Source: Marinomonas sp. UCMA 3892 (GTDB taxonomy: Bacteria; Pseudomonadota; Gammaproteobacteria; Pseudomonadales; Marinomonadaceae). From it: DNA of 64,000 nt. The DNA is taken from positions 56,443 through 120,442 of the forward strand of contig NZ_PTXN01000011.1 of assembly GCF_012726345.1 (NCBI RefSeq), written 5' to 3'. Shown here one piece after another: positions 1-8,749 of this stretch. A program made the translations under genes and the position numbers. The notes under the pieces were generated by a model. The model worked only from the letters and a program-made list of their open reading frames with translations. It did no database searches and was not told the origin of the DNA. Within the stretch, counting starts at the first letter, position 1, and every line of letters starts with the position of its first letter.

Positions 1-1746
1 TTCCAAAAGCAAACCGCGCAAGACATCATCAGCCAACTGCTGAATGAAATGGGCATCACCGAACACCTGTTTGATACCCAACGTACACCGCTTGAGCGCG
101 AGTTCTGTGTCCAGTACCGTGAGAGTGACTTAGATTTTGTTCACCGTTTGGCGGCCGAAGAAGGCTGGGTCTACTACTTCACCCACGAAGAAGGCAAACA
201 CCAACTGCACTTTGCGGATCAAAGCCAACTACTGCCCAAACACCCAACGCCGATTCCGTACAACGTCTTATCGGGTGGCGGCTCAGACGACCAATACATC
301 GCCACCCTGACGCACCATACACAAAGCTTGCCTAGCCAAGCTGTGCTTAAAGACTACAGCTTTAAAAAGCCCGACTACCGCTTTTTGCACCAACAAGACG
401 GCGAGAACCTAGACTACCAGCTGCCAAACTACGAGCACTACGATGCCCCTGGGCGCTTCAAAGACGATGTCACGGGCAAAGCCTTTTCACGCATCCGCCT
501 CGAATACCTACGTCGCAGTGCGCGCACCCTCGTAGGAGAAAGCAACCACGCCGCCATCCAAGCGGGCCTAAAAATCACCATCGAAGGCCACAGCGAAGAC
601 AGCATCAACCAAGAATGGCTGCCCGTCTCGGTTGAACATTACGGCACCCAACCGCAAGTCTTGGAAGAAGAAGGCCAATCTGGCAGCACAAACTATAGCA
701 ATACATTTACCTTCATCCCAGCCACCACCAACTGGCAAGCGACACCGCAACCCAAACCCAGTGTCGATGGCCCCATGATGGCCATTGTGGTGGGGCCCGA
801 AGGAGAAGAAATCTTCTGTGACGAACACGGACGAGTCAAACTGCACTTCCCGTGGGACCGCTACAGCGAAGCCAACGACCACAGCTCCTGCTGGGTACGT
901 GTCTCCCAAGGCTGGGCTGGCAACCAACACGGCATGATGGCGATTCCACGAATCGGCAGCGAAGTCATCGTCAGCTTTTTAAATGGCGACCCCGATCAAC
1001 CGATCGTGACCGGACGCACCTTTAACGCCAAAAACACGCCACCGTATCTTTTGCCTGACCATAAAACCAAAACCGTGTGGCGCAGCGATACCCACCAGGG
1101 CGAAGGTTTTAACGAGATCTCATTCGAAGACCAAGTCGACAACGAAAAAGTCTATGTCCACGCACAAAAAGACATGGAAACCGATGTACTTAACGACCGC
1201 ATCACCCACATCGGCCACGACCAACACGGACAAATCGACAACGACCGCTTCACCCAAATCGGCGGTGACAACGGCACAGGCAATGACCACCTGACCATCA
1301 AAGGCGAGAGTCGTCATAAGATCGACAAAGACCACACACTCATGGTGGACGGAAGTCTGCAACAGAAAGTCGGCTCGAAAGCCGTGCTGGACGCGGGCAA
1401 CGAAGTGCATTTAAGCAGCGGTGTGAAACTGGTCGTTGATGCAGGCGCCGAACTCACCTTAACGGCAGGGGGCAGCTTCGTAAAAATAGATGGCTCAGGC
1501 GTGCACCTCGTCGGCTCCGCCATCAACCTAAACTCCGGCGGCAGCGCAGGATCGGGCAGTGGCTTAGGAGGATCGCAAGCGGAAACACCGCTCAATGTGG
1601 TTTCACCTGAGTACGACGCCAACCTTGAAGCGCCTGAGGGGAATGAGGCACCGGTTGTTCCGGTTCAGCAAAAACAAGCCATAGTCACCGCCGCAGAGCA
1701 GGGCACTCCTATTTGTCAGGCTTGTGAAGAGGCGGCAACAGAATGA
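1..1746 (+). CDS. vgrG: VgrG, T6SS spike protein (5' end outside window)
   Basis: The frame is open from base 1, so the true start lies upstream; 581 codons are visible and roughly the first 80-130 residues of a normal VgrG are missing. VgrG trimers form the needle tip of the type VI secretion machine and carry effectors into target cells. The visible part runs from the late gp27-like hub through the gp5 OB-fold (PEGEEIFCDEHGRVKLHFPW, then WVRVSQGWAG and IPRIGSEVIV) to the repetitive beta-helix spike, rich in D/H/G with repeated T-H-I-G/T-Q-I-G motifs. After a Gly/Ser stretch the last 50 or so residues form a nonconserved tail ending in CQACEEAATE, the kind of tail that recruits a specific adaptor and cargo. 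The stop overlaps the DUF4123 gene start by ATGA. Codon use in the core is richer in C-ending codons than in the downstream cargo genes. Confidence 0.95.
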   Translation, partial: FQKQTAQDIISQLLNEMGITEHLFDTQRTPLEREFCVQYRESDLDFVHRLAAEEGWVYYFTHEEGKHQLHFADQSQLLPKHPTPIPYNVLSGGGSDDQYIATLTHHTQSLPSQAVLKDYSFKKPDYRFLHQQDGENLDYQLPNYEHYDAPGRFKDDVTGKAFSRIRLEYLRRSARTLVGESNHAAIQAGLKITIEGHSEDSINQEWLPVSVEHYGTQPQVLEEEGQSGSTNYSNTFTFIPATTNWQATPQPKPSVDGPMMAIVVGPEGEEIFCDEHGRVKLHFPWDRYSEANDHSSCWVRVSQGWAGNQHGMMAIPRIGSEVIVSFLNGDPDQPIVTGRTFNAKNTPPYLLPDHKTKTVWRSDTHQGEGFNEISFEDQVDNEKVYVHAQKDMETDVLNDRITHIGHDQHGQIDNDRFTQIGGDNGTGNDHLTIKGESRHKIDKDHTLMVDGSLQQKVGSKAVLDAGNEVHLSSGVKLVVDAGAELTLTAGGSFVKIDGSGVHLVGSAINLNSGGSAGSGSGLGGSQAETPLNVVSPEYDANLEAPEGNEAPVVPVQQKQAIVTAAEQGTPICQACEEAATE

Positions 1747-2669
1747 CATTTTTCAGACCAATTGACAGAATCACTGATTCAGCTTCTCAGTCTGCAGAGA
1801 CTGCAGCAACGGACTTTAAGTCTAAATGGATGATTATTGATGGTGCCTTAATTGTTGAGGATGCACAGCAGATCTTAATCAATCAATTTGTTAATCATCA
1901 TCAAGGCGCTGAATTTCGTAACTTGTTTGTTAATACCAAATGGAAAGACGTGCTTGACGTGGCACCTATGCTGGTAAGTTATCATCCAGATATCGAAGCT
2001 TGGGCGCAATCTAAAGCACCTTGGCGATTTGGTTTAGTGTTTGAGTCTAATGCTTCGTTGGAGGAGCTGGCTGAGCACTGGCATACATTAATACATTGTC
2101 AGCACATAGGGCTAGAAGGTTCCTTGAGTCGTTTATACGATCCCATTGCTTTATACCATTTATTGAACATCACCGAAGAAACACGGCAAGTCGCCTGGCT
2201 AGGCCCTATCAGCAAAATCTGGTTACCAGATTATGTTGATCAACACTATTTTTATGCAGAGCGGCCAGAACTAGCTGATGCAACACCTCTTGAGCATGCG
2301 CAATTTACCGATCCTGAATGGCAAGGTCTAACGGATGCGAAGCGATACGCTTCCGCACACCGTCTGATTCTGCATGTGGACAAACATTTTCCGGATTATT
2401 GGCATGACAAAGACAACAAACATCAACATGTACTAGAGCAATTAAAAAAGCTGGAATCTCTTGAGCAAGTGACACAAAAAGACGCCACCTGTTACATGAA
2501 TATTCTCTGTCGATTGGGGGATATTTGGCACCCAGAGAGCCCGCATAACGACATTGCAAAGATATTAGAAGACAAATCGCAACCGATTGAAGACCGGTTA
2601 CAGGAAGCCAATTTACAGGCATTAGAGTACGAGCTGGAACAGCGAAATAATAAGGAAGTGACGGCATGA
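1743..2669 (+). CDS. DUF4123 T6SS effector adaptor/chaperone (VasW-like)
   Basis: A 308-residue cytoplasmic protein with no signal peptide or membrane segment. Its position between vgrG and a VasX-like toxin, with ATGA overlaps on both sides, is the classic DUF4123 arrangement (Vibrio cholerae VasW-VasX, Tap/TEC adaptors). Such proteins bind the effector and load it on the cognate VgrG tip. The N-terminal half has the expected features: a short beta-strand start (WMIIDGALIVEDAQQILINQ), then the APMLVSYHPDIEAWAQ and PWRFGLVFESNASLEELAEH segments typical of the domain. The C-terminal third is charged and helical. Family assignment rests on motifs and context; no search was run. Confidence 0.85.
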   Translation: MTFFRPIDRITDSASQSAETAATDFKSKWMIIDGALIVEDAQQILINQFVNHHQGAEFRNLFVNTKWKDVLDVAPMLVSYHPDIEAWAQSKAPWRFGLVFESNASLEELAEHWHTLIHCQHIGLEGSLSRLYDPIALYHLLNITEETRQVAWLGPISKIWLPDYVDQHYFYAERPELADATPLEHAQFTDPEWQGLTDAKRYASAHRLILHVDKHFPDYWHDKDNKHQHVLEQLKKLESLEQVTQKDATCYMNILCRLGDIWHPESPHNDIAKILEDKSQPIEDRLQEANLQALEYELEQRNNKEVTA

Positions 2670-5600
2670 AAAATTACATCATTGAAGCAGGCGATACGAT
2701 TTCTGCTATTGCAAAAGCCAATGGTATTTCACAGAAAAAATTATTAGCGGCCAACCAATCTATCAGCGACGGCAATGACATTAAAGTGGGCGATCAACTG
2801 TCTATTTCTGAAAAAGTCGAAGATCCAGCAACGAAAGACGCACTCTCGCAAAGTAACTCCAAAACCGACGGCGGGGTAGAAGAGTGTCCCTTGCAAGCCG
2901 AATGGCTGACCATCAAACCCTTGCGTTATGCCGTGGCGGAAGATGACAGTGAGATTAATTTAGCTGAAGACTTAACTCTAAACTCTAACTTGCCCGCTTT
3001 AACCCAGCACAAATATATTACGCGTCTGCTGTCCGATCAGGTGGTGTATCTCTACCATCCAGAAGAAAAATATTTGCTGCAAGTGGTCTACGCCGATGGA
3101 AAAGGTCAGGGCAAATGTCTGTTTGGCGAACCTACTCAAGAGATCGTCTCTGCCTTACCGCTACTCAAACAGCCTAAAGACAGCAAAGTCATCATGTGGC
3201 TGACCCAAGCACCCTTGACCCAAGCGCGGATAGATTTATTACAAGCCAATCCTGACTTGATCGAAAAGGCTGGTCAAATGATAGATTTTGCTAAGGCCGC
3301 CAAAGGTCAACAAGAAGAAACCTTTCCTCTTTTTGATGTAAAAAAATATCTTGCTGAATTGGCCCCCAATGTCACGAGCTTGCTTGACTGGAGCGCCAAC
3401 CCTCTAGAAACCAGTACTGATGAAAATACTTTTATCGGTGACTGTCAAAGCGCTACCCCAGACAATAACTATGGCGTTTGTCTTGTGGACGCCATTGGCA
3501 TCACCACAGACTTATGTCGAGAGTTCTCCATTGCTTACGAAATGGTTATGTCCAATATGGCGACTGTTCAGCATCCGTTCCAAATGGCGAAATTGACTCG
3601 GGCTCTTATTAATAGAGAAGCGAACAAAGCGAATAAAGCGACAGAAATGGATGAAGGTCGATTACGAGTATTGTTTGGAACCTTTCCGCCACCTGAGTTA
3701 ACTCAGTCTCTCATCGTATCAGGGTTCTCCGATGAGAAAAAGAACAGAATATTTGAAGAGAAGCGAGCAGAACATGAAGCCTCGTTTCAAGAATACTTTA
3801 GCGACTATAAAAAGGATGTCGCTGCTCAAGCCGAGAAAAACGCGCAAGAAAAAAAGGCAGAATTAGAAGCTTATGTTCATGTTAGTGAGATGGATCAACT
3901 TCTAAATAACAATGATAAGGCTGGCAGTGAATATAAGAAAGTGCTTGAAGACCTTGCTGAGGACTGGGTAACGTGGATACAAGATGGTAGTCGTATTTTG
4001 GACTTAGCTTTTTCTTGGTTCGATGATAATGATGAAGCACAGTTTTTGTTAAAAGAGAATTTATTAGCCGCTTCCCTGAATAATATTAACGCCCCAGATA
4101 AAGGAGCTGAGATTGTTGCCAAGTGGGTTGACTCATTATCTAGTCAACTTGCTCAAACCAATGAAACAGATTTGAGCATAACAATTGAAGGAAATGGTGC
4201 TCATTATTTTATCGCCATGGGTTTTGGCACTTTCTTAATAACGGGTTCTTCATGGTTGAATGCTATCAATGGTGTGGTTGATGCAGCGCGTACAGAAATA
4301 GTAAAAGCACATGAGCTTTTATTGTATAAAGCCCGTGCTACTCCTTCAACAGAAGCATTAATGCATGCTTTAACGGGACATTTAACGCATTTAGGTGTTA
4401 AAAGCGAAGGAGCGCAAGTCCTATGGAAGAAGATGATTGCCAACATGAGCTTGCGCTATGGATTACAATTTCCAACCTACAAAGCTAACTTACATGATGT
4501 GGCTTTTGACCTGAAAGCGTCATATGCGGCCATGACGGCTGTCACTCTAAACCAGCCTTTGAAACAAGTGTTGTCGCAGGATATTCGACAACTTCGCCGC
4601 GTCAGTAACTATGTCGATTTGCTGGATTTAGAGCAAGGTGCTCCACCAGGAGATCCCTTTACACGCAACCAAGCTAAGTATCCAAAACCTTTTGCTAAAT
4701 ATTTAAACGCAGCGGAAGTCTATGGCAAAAACAACACGACGCTGAAAACAGTGTATGCGAAGACGGAGAAAATCTTTTCTACTGCCAGTCAAACTAAATT
4801 GGTGGGCATTTTTGCGTTGGGCCAGTTGTTTAACACAGTAAAGTTATATGATGCCATGGAACAAGACAGGAGCTTCAAAGCCAAAGCAGACTTCTATACT
4901 GCCTTGTTTAGTTTGAGTATCGCCTCCATGGCCTTGGTAGACACTGTATTCAGCAAATCCTTTGCTGGGCAAAGTTTTACTGGTTATATGAAAACCACTG
5001 GGGCCACAGCTTTAGGAAATAAGACTGCAGATTTACTAAAAAGAAAAAAACTAGGGGAAACTTATTTTAGGCGTTATGAGTTTGATGTAAAAAAACAAAT
5101 GGATTTTTATGAAGATATTGGGAATAAAGCGGCTAAGTTTGTTAACGGTGCATTTCGGGCTTTGCCTGCCATTGGGGCTTTGGTCGCGACTTTTTCAAGC
5201 TGGTTAAAGCGGTCAGACGATGCAGAACAGCAAAGTACTGGCGTAGTAACCCTATCGACTCTGTCGCTCGTGGCTAATGCCGCTTCTGCCGCCCTTTTTA
5301 TAACCGCTATTTTCTTTAGTGGTCCGGCCTTAGTGATTTTAGGAACCATACTAGGTGTGTTGGGGGTGGCGTTTGATTTTTGGCGCGATATGGTGGCGGA
5401 TGATAAGTTGGCACTTCTGCTTAAAACTTCGTATTGGGGCAAGGGGCAATATAAGTACAATAAGGATGTGTCCAGCTTGGAAGAGAAAGAAGAGTATCTT
5501 AGTGCTGATATATCCGATGACGCTATTCGTAAAGGAGTAGTATCTGGGCTGAAAAAGGAATTGCGGGCTTTTTGCGACTATCTCTACAAGCCCATGGCGC

Positions 5601-6070
5601 AAATTGTAGAGCAAACGAAAGAAGGTGCGCTCAGTGTGTTTAAGATTCAAGTAGAATTCCCCCAATTTATAAAAGGAGTCAGTGATGTGACTTTCTCTAT
5701 TACGGGTAGACGTACTGGAGTAAAGTCTGTCCTGTTGGCTACAAGTAGCACTGAAAACCGCTGGCAAATGAATAAGCTAAAAGGTCAGCTTGATATAAAA
5801 AATCAATCAGGCATTTTGACTCTTGAAGTGGATGAGCGCAAGTTAGCGCCACAGCCGATTCGAGGGGCAGGTCAAATGGGTAGACCTGTCTCAACTCAAG
5901 GAATGAATTACACCGAATATAATTTGTCATTGGAATATGACCAACCCGCAGGTATCCCCATTAATTTAACTTACCCTAAAATCACCATAGCCGATGGCGG
6001 TTCTATTTTGGCTTTTTGGCGGGATCACACCGAGATTGAAGAGTTTCATTTGGAGACAGCTACACCATGA
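2666..6070 (+). CDS. VasX-like T6SS pore-forming effector with N-terminal LysM domain
   Basis: A 1134-residue protein. Residues 2-48 are a LysM repeat (YIIEAGDTISAIAKANGISQ...GDQLSI). Residues about 74-190 match the VasX N-terminal region (PLRYAVAED, YITRLLSDQVVYLYHPEEKY). A long helical middle follows. The C-terminal half has several hydrophobic stretches (about 510-540, 710-770, 830-850) and a long hairpin at about 865-907 rich in A, I, F, G and L, as in colicin-like pore formers. V. cholerae VasX (1085 residues) permeabilises the inner membrane of competitors. It is translated after the DUF4123 adaptor (ATGA overlap) and before a membrane immunity protein (ATGA overlap). The product would be delivered by the VgrG encoded just upstream. 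Toxic mechanism is inferred from family and membrane segments; the LysM domain suggests peptidoglycan contact or tip docking. Confidence 0.85.
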   Translation: MKNYIIEAGDTISAIAKANGISQKKLLAANQSISDGNDIKVGDQLSISEKVEDPATKDALSQSNSKTDGGVEECPLQAEWLTIKPLRYAVAEDDSEINLAEDLTLNSNLPALTQHKYITRLLSDQVVYLYHPEEKYLLQVVYADGKGQGKCLFGEPTQEIVSALPLLKQPKDSKVIMWLTQAPLTQARIDLLQANPDLIEKAGQMIDFAKAAKGQQEETFPLFDVKKYLAELAPNVTSLLDWSANPLETSTDENTFIGDCQSATPDNNYGVCLVDAIGITTDLCREFSIAYEMVMSNMATVQHPFQMAKLTRALINREANKANKATEMDEGRLRVLFGTFPPPELTQSLIVSGFSDEKKNRIFEEKRAEHEASFQEYFSDYKKDVAAQAEKNAQEKKAELEAYVHVSEMDQLLNNNDKAGSEYKKVLEDLAEDWVTWIQDGSRILDLAFSWFDDNDEAQFLLKENLLAASLNNINAPDKGAEIVAKWVDSLSSQLAQTNETDLSITIEGNGAHYFIAMGFGTFLITGSSWLNAINGVVDAARTEIVKAHELLLYKARATPSTEALMHALTGHLTHLGVKSEGAQVLWKKMIANMSLRYGLQFPTYKANLHDVAFDLKASYAAMTAVTLNQPLKQVLSQDIRQLRRVSNYVDLLDLEQGAPPGDPFTRNQAKYPKPFAKYLNAAEVYGKNNTTLKTVYAKTEKIFSTASQTKLVGIFALGQLFNTVKLYDAMEQDRSFKAKADFYTALFSLSIASMALVDTVFSKSFAGQSFTGYMKTTGATALGNKTADLLKRKKLGETYFRRYEFDVKKQMDFYEDIGNKAAKFVNGAFRALPAIGALVATFSSWLKRSDDAEQQSTGVVTLSTLSLVANAASAALFITAIFFSGPALVILGTILGVLGVAFDFWRDMVADDKLALLLKTSYWGKGQYKYNKDVSSLEEKEEYLSADISDDAIRKGVVSGLKKELRAFCDYLYKPMAQIVEQTKEGALSVFKIQVEFPQFIKGVSDVTFSITGRRTGVKSVLLATSSTENRWQMNKLKGQLDIKNQSGILTLEVDERKLAPQPIRGAGQMGRPVSTQGMNYTEYNLSLEYDQPAGIPINLTYPKITIADGGSILAFWRDHTEIEEFHLETATP

Positions 6071-7017
6071 GTAAAATTAAACAGGTTGGGGCTAACCTTT
6101 GGCAAGGGCCTACTCGACGAGGTATTACTCCCCAGTTTAAACGCACTGAGCATGCTATTAATCATTACCCTAATGGGGAGTCATTGATACATGAAACTTT
6201 GCAACCGGGGGATAAAAAATTGCCCTTAGTGTTTAAAAGCAAGGAAACAGAAGATTTAGGTGAAGTTTTTGAAGGCTCCTCGGCGGGCGGACATGAAGGC
6301 TATTTGGATATGCGAGTCGATTCTGTGGCTAATCGTGGAGAAGGTTTCTATATGATGGGAGTCATTGGCTTGCTGTTTTGGTGGTCGTTTGAATCCTTTG
6401 TGTTGTCCTATCTTCCTGATCCCCAGCTAAGGGATATAAGCATCTATAGTGGCTATGCGTTTTTTATTATTGGCGCTCTTGTTTGTTTGTTTCGCACTTT
6501 ACATACGCCGGTACGTTTTCATAAAGACAATCAGGAGGTGTATGTATGGCACAAAAAGATTTTGTATCGTATACCTTGGGATGAGTGTGAAATCTCCATC
6601 CAAGTTACTAAGCGTAATCTTGGCTTAAAAGGTTCCCAAGATGGTTATCAACTGACCTTATGGCTCAACCCTAAACATGCCATCAACAAAGATTTAACAG
6701 GGCAAAAACATGTGCCATTGAATATGTTTCATAATATGGAGCATCACACGCCTCTTTATGCGTATTGGGAATACGTGCGTCGATATATGACAGGAGACAA
6801 GCCTATCTATATGGATATTAGTAAACGCCCAAGAAATATTCATTTGAAATATGATCCTGATGAAGAAAGTTATATAAAATTTCTCATCATGGTCGCATTA
6901 ACAGCACCACTGCTTTTGTTATTTAAGCCAGATAAAGTGGCCTTATTAAGCCCCTTCAAAGAAAAATGGCCAGAAGAGGTTCACGAGTGGACGGGAGAAC
7001 GTTGTAATTGGCATTAG
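6067..7017 (+). CDS. Putative VasX immunity protein, DUF6708-like membrane protein (copy 1)
   Basis: A 316-residue protein starting four bases before the toxin stop codon. A soluble N-terminal part of about 90 residues is followed by two hydrophobic helices (about 97-116 and 125-145), a conserved cytoplasmic-type domain (RFHKDNQEVYVWHKK, RIPWDECEISI, GYQLTLWLNPKHA) and a third hydrophobic segment near 266-286 before the C-terminal PEEVHEWTGERCNWH. Inner-membrane location and position directly after a pore-forming effector fit an immunity protein such as V. cholerae TsiV2 in role. The domain resembles DUF6708, by recollection. A paralog is encoded at 7710-8657 and a stub of a third at 9353. 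The immunity role is inferred from position and topology. Confidence 0.7.
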   Translation: MSKIKQVGANLWQGPTRRGITPQFKRTEHAINHYPNGESLIHETLQPGDKKLPLVFKSKETEDLGEVFEGSSAGGHEGYLDMRVDSVANRGEGFYMMGVIGLLFWWSFESFVLSYLPDPQLRDISIYSGYAFFIIGALVCLFRTLHTPVRFHKDNQEVYVWHKKILYRIPWDECEISIQVTKRNLGLKGSQDGYQLTLWLNPKHAINKDLTGQKHVPLNMFHNMEHHTPLYAYWEYVRRYMTGDKPIYMDISKRPRNIHLKYDPDEESYIKFLIMVALTAPLLLLFKPDKVALLSPFKEKWPEEVHEWTGERCNWH

Positions 7018-7112
7018 TTATTTTTGTTGGGTGGTAAAGCAATGAAGCCACACAAGTCTTTAGACACTCGTGTATTGAATAAAATATAAATGGAAAGATA
7101 GGACAGAGCGCC

Positions 7113-7529
7113 ATGCCTCTTATTTGTATAGACGGAACGACGGTGTCCATTAGTGTTGATGGACCACAAACCATAGCGAAGACATCGGATACGGTGGCAA
7201 CGTCAACGATGAATACCATGAAAATAGATGGTAAATCGATTTTGCTTGAAGCAGATTTAGCCGATTGGCTGTCTGGTTATCAGACGGCTTATGACCATTC
7301 CTCGTATTCGGGTGGCAAGGCGCAAGGGGATGCCATCACAGGGATTTCTAATCTGACCACGAAAACCTTTTCGAGTGCTCAGGTGGTTAAAGCCGATACC
7401 GTGATAAAAGGCACTTTAAAAGTAACTGCGCCAGCAACAGATTCTAAAGGTTCAAAAGATCCGGTGAGCACTATTAACGTAACGATTAAAATCACCGATC
7501 CCGCGCAGACTTATTCTAAGTCGACTTGA
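7113..7529 (+). CDS. Small T6SS-locus protein, function unknown (copy 1); possibly a divergent PAAR-like tip protein
   Basis: A 138-residue soluble protein without signal peptide or membrane segment, rich in T, S, K and D and apparently mostly beta. I do not recognise the family with certainty. Short G-spaced strands (MKIDGKSILLEADLADW, GDAITGISN) and the ending TINVTIKITDPAQ loosely recall PAAR-like (DUF4280/DUF4150) proteins that cap VgrG spikes, which the location would favour, but this is weak. Copy 2 at 8750 differs at only three residues (S14T, T20K, A50V). It lies 95 bases after the immunity gene and is followed by a strong terminator. Alternatives are a second immunity-type factor or a small cargo partner. 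Confidence 0.75.
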   Translation: MPLICIDGTTVSISVDGPQTIAKTSDTVATSTMNTMKIDGKSILLEADLADWLSGYQTAYDHSSYSGGKAQGDAITGISNLTTKTFSSAQVVKADTVIKGTLKVTAPATDSKGSKDPVSTINVTIKITDPAQTYSKST

Positions 7530-7567
7530 TAATTGAGTGCATTGATAACGCTACCACTTTAAAACAT

Positions 7568-7597
7568 AGCCCTAGCTTTTGCTGGGGCTACGTTTTT
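7568..7597 (+). terminator. Rho-independent terminator after small gene copy 1
   Basis: A 9-bp stem, AGCCCTAGC paired with GCTGGGGCT (one G-U pair), TTTT loop, then ACG and five T. It separates unit 1 from the next immunity gene, which therefore needs its own promoter or readthrough. Confidence 0.8.
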
Positions 7598-7709
7598 ATA
7601 AAGCATTAAATTAGAAGTCCCAAAACCACCATCGACGATGACAATTTTTCTATATTGCTATGGCGTCATAATACAGAAGTCGAAGACTTTGTCATGGAGC
7701 AAACACAGT

Positions 7710-8657
7710 ATGAGTAATATTAAACAAGTAGGACCTAATTTGTGGACAGCTCCCGAAGATATGGGAGTCACTCCTAAGTTTATGCGAACGGAGCATGCGA
7801 TAAAACATTATCCTAAAGGACGATCTTTATTGCATGAGCCTTTAAAGCAAGATGTTAAAACCCCTTTAAAGGCATCAGGGGAGGAAACTGAGGCATTAGG
7901 TGAAGTGTTTGAATACTCTTCCGCAGGGGGCCACCCAGGGTATCTGGACATGCGGGTGAATTCGGTTACTAACCGAGACATGTTTTTTTATGGCGGCTTG
8001 TTTTTTGCCTTTATTTGGTGGGGCTTTGTCTACTTTTCCAACGGTATTGTCACCGACGATTTTATCCCCAGCTATTTTGAGTACAGCATTTATGGTTTGT
8101 GTTTTGCGCTCAGTATTCTCACCTTGTTTCGTCCTCTTGCGAAACCAATGCGTTTTCATAAAGCCAATCAAGAAGTGTACGTCTGGCATAAAAAAGTTTT
8201 GTACCGCATTCCATGGCAGGAATGTGAATTTTCCATTCGGGTCGCCAAGCAAAATGAAGGTTACCGTGGGTTACGGGATGGTTATCAACTGAGTTTGTGG
8301 TTGAACCCTAAACACGCGGTCAAGCCAACACTAAGTGGACAAACCTATGTAGAGCTGAACATCTTCCATAACATGAACCACCATATCCCGCTTTATGATT
8401 ACTGGGAATACGTTCGTCGTTATATGAATGGCGAAGAACCTCTTTATATTGAAATGGATGAACGGCCAAGATGTCCTCGCTACAGTACTAAGACGGCAAA
8501 GGAAGAAGGCTATGTTAAAACTACTTTGCTGTTTATCATTGGCTTACCCATTATGTTACTTATTAAGCCTAACAAGATGGCGCTTTGGACGCCCTTTAAA
8601 GCAAAATGGCCAGAAGAGGTTCACGAGTGGACAGGCGAGCGATGTGACTGGAACTAG
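7710..8657 (+). CDS. Putative immunity protein, DUF6708-like membrane protein (copy 2)
   Basis: A 315-residue paralog of the protein at 6067-7017. The start at 7710 is chosen because MSNIKQVGPNLW aligns with MSKIKQVGANLW of copy 1 and GGAG lies about 11 bases upstream; the frame stays open to 7638 but that stretch is part of the repeated noncoding spacer. The topology is the same: two helices around residues 95-145, the conserved RFHKANQEVYVWHKK and GYQLSLWLNPKHA blocks, and a third hydrophobic segment near the C terminus. The loop between the first two helices (GIVTDDFIPSYFEYS) is among the most diverged parts, as expected if toxin specificity is read there. The last codons share a 30-base identical run with copy 1. 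It has no adjacent toxin of its own, so it is probably an orphan immunity gene against a related VasX variant. Confidence 0.7.
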   Translation: MSNIKQVGPNLWTAPEDMGVTPKFMRTEHAIKHYPKGRSLLHEPLKQDVKTPLKASGEETEALGEVFEYSSAGGHPGYLDMRVNSVTNRDMFFYGGLFFAFIWWGFVYFSNGIVTDDFIPSYFEYSIYGLCFALSILTLFRPLAKPMRFHKANQEVYVWHKKVLYRIPWQECEFSIRVAKQNEGYRGLRDGYQLSLWLNPKHAVKPTLSGQTYVELNIFHNMNHHIPLYDYWEYVRRYMNGEEPLYIEMDERPRCPRYSTKTAKEEGYVKTTLLFIIGLPIMLLIKPNKMALWTPFKAKWPEEVHEWTGERCDWN

Positions 8658-8749
8658 TGTTGTTTTAGCTCATGCTGTTCTAGGCCACACAAGTCTCTAG
8701 ATACTCGTGTATTGAATAAAATATAAATGGAAAGATAGGACAGAGCGCC

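Larger units (their letters stand above)
7047..7744 (+). repeat. Tandem cargo repeat, unit 1
   Basis: Direct repeat of the segment at 8684-9387. It begins with GCCACACAAGTCT, holds an upstream region, the complete 138-residue gene, its terminator, a spacer, and the first 35 bases of a DUF6708-like gene (7710 onward), then diverges after TTTGTG. The offset to copy 2 is a constant 1637 bases through the small gene and 1643 bases at the immunity-gene start, so the spacer contains a net 6-base length difference. Nucleotide identity is very high in the coding part and lower in the spacer. Confidence 0.9.

Noticed and set aside
1120-1410. Antisense frames within vgrG
   Set aside because: They arise from the regular codon pattern of the repetitive spike region and carry no motif.
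7638-7709. Extended N terminus of the second immunity gene
   Set aside because: This stretch is part of the duplicated noncoding spacer; the first copy of the protein starts at the equivalent of 7710.
8428-8700. 90-codon + strand frame overlapping the second immunity gene
   Set aside because: It lies in another frame of a gene with clear homology, and has no independent signals.
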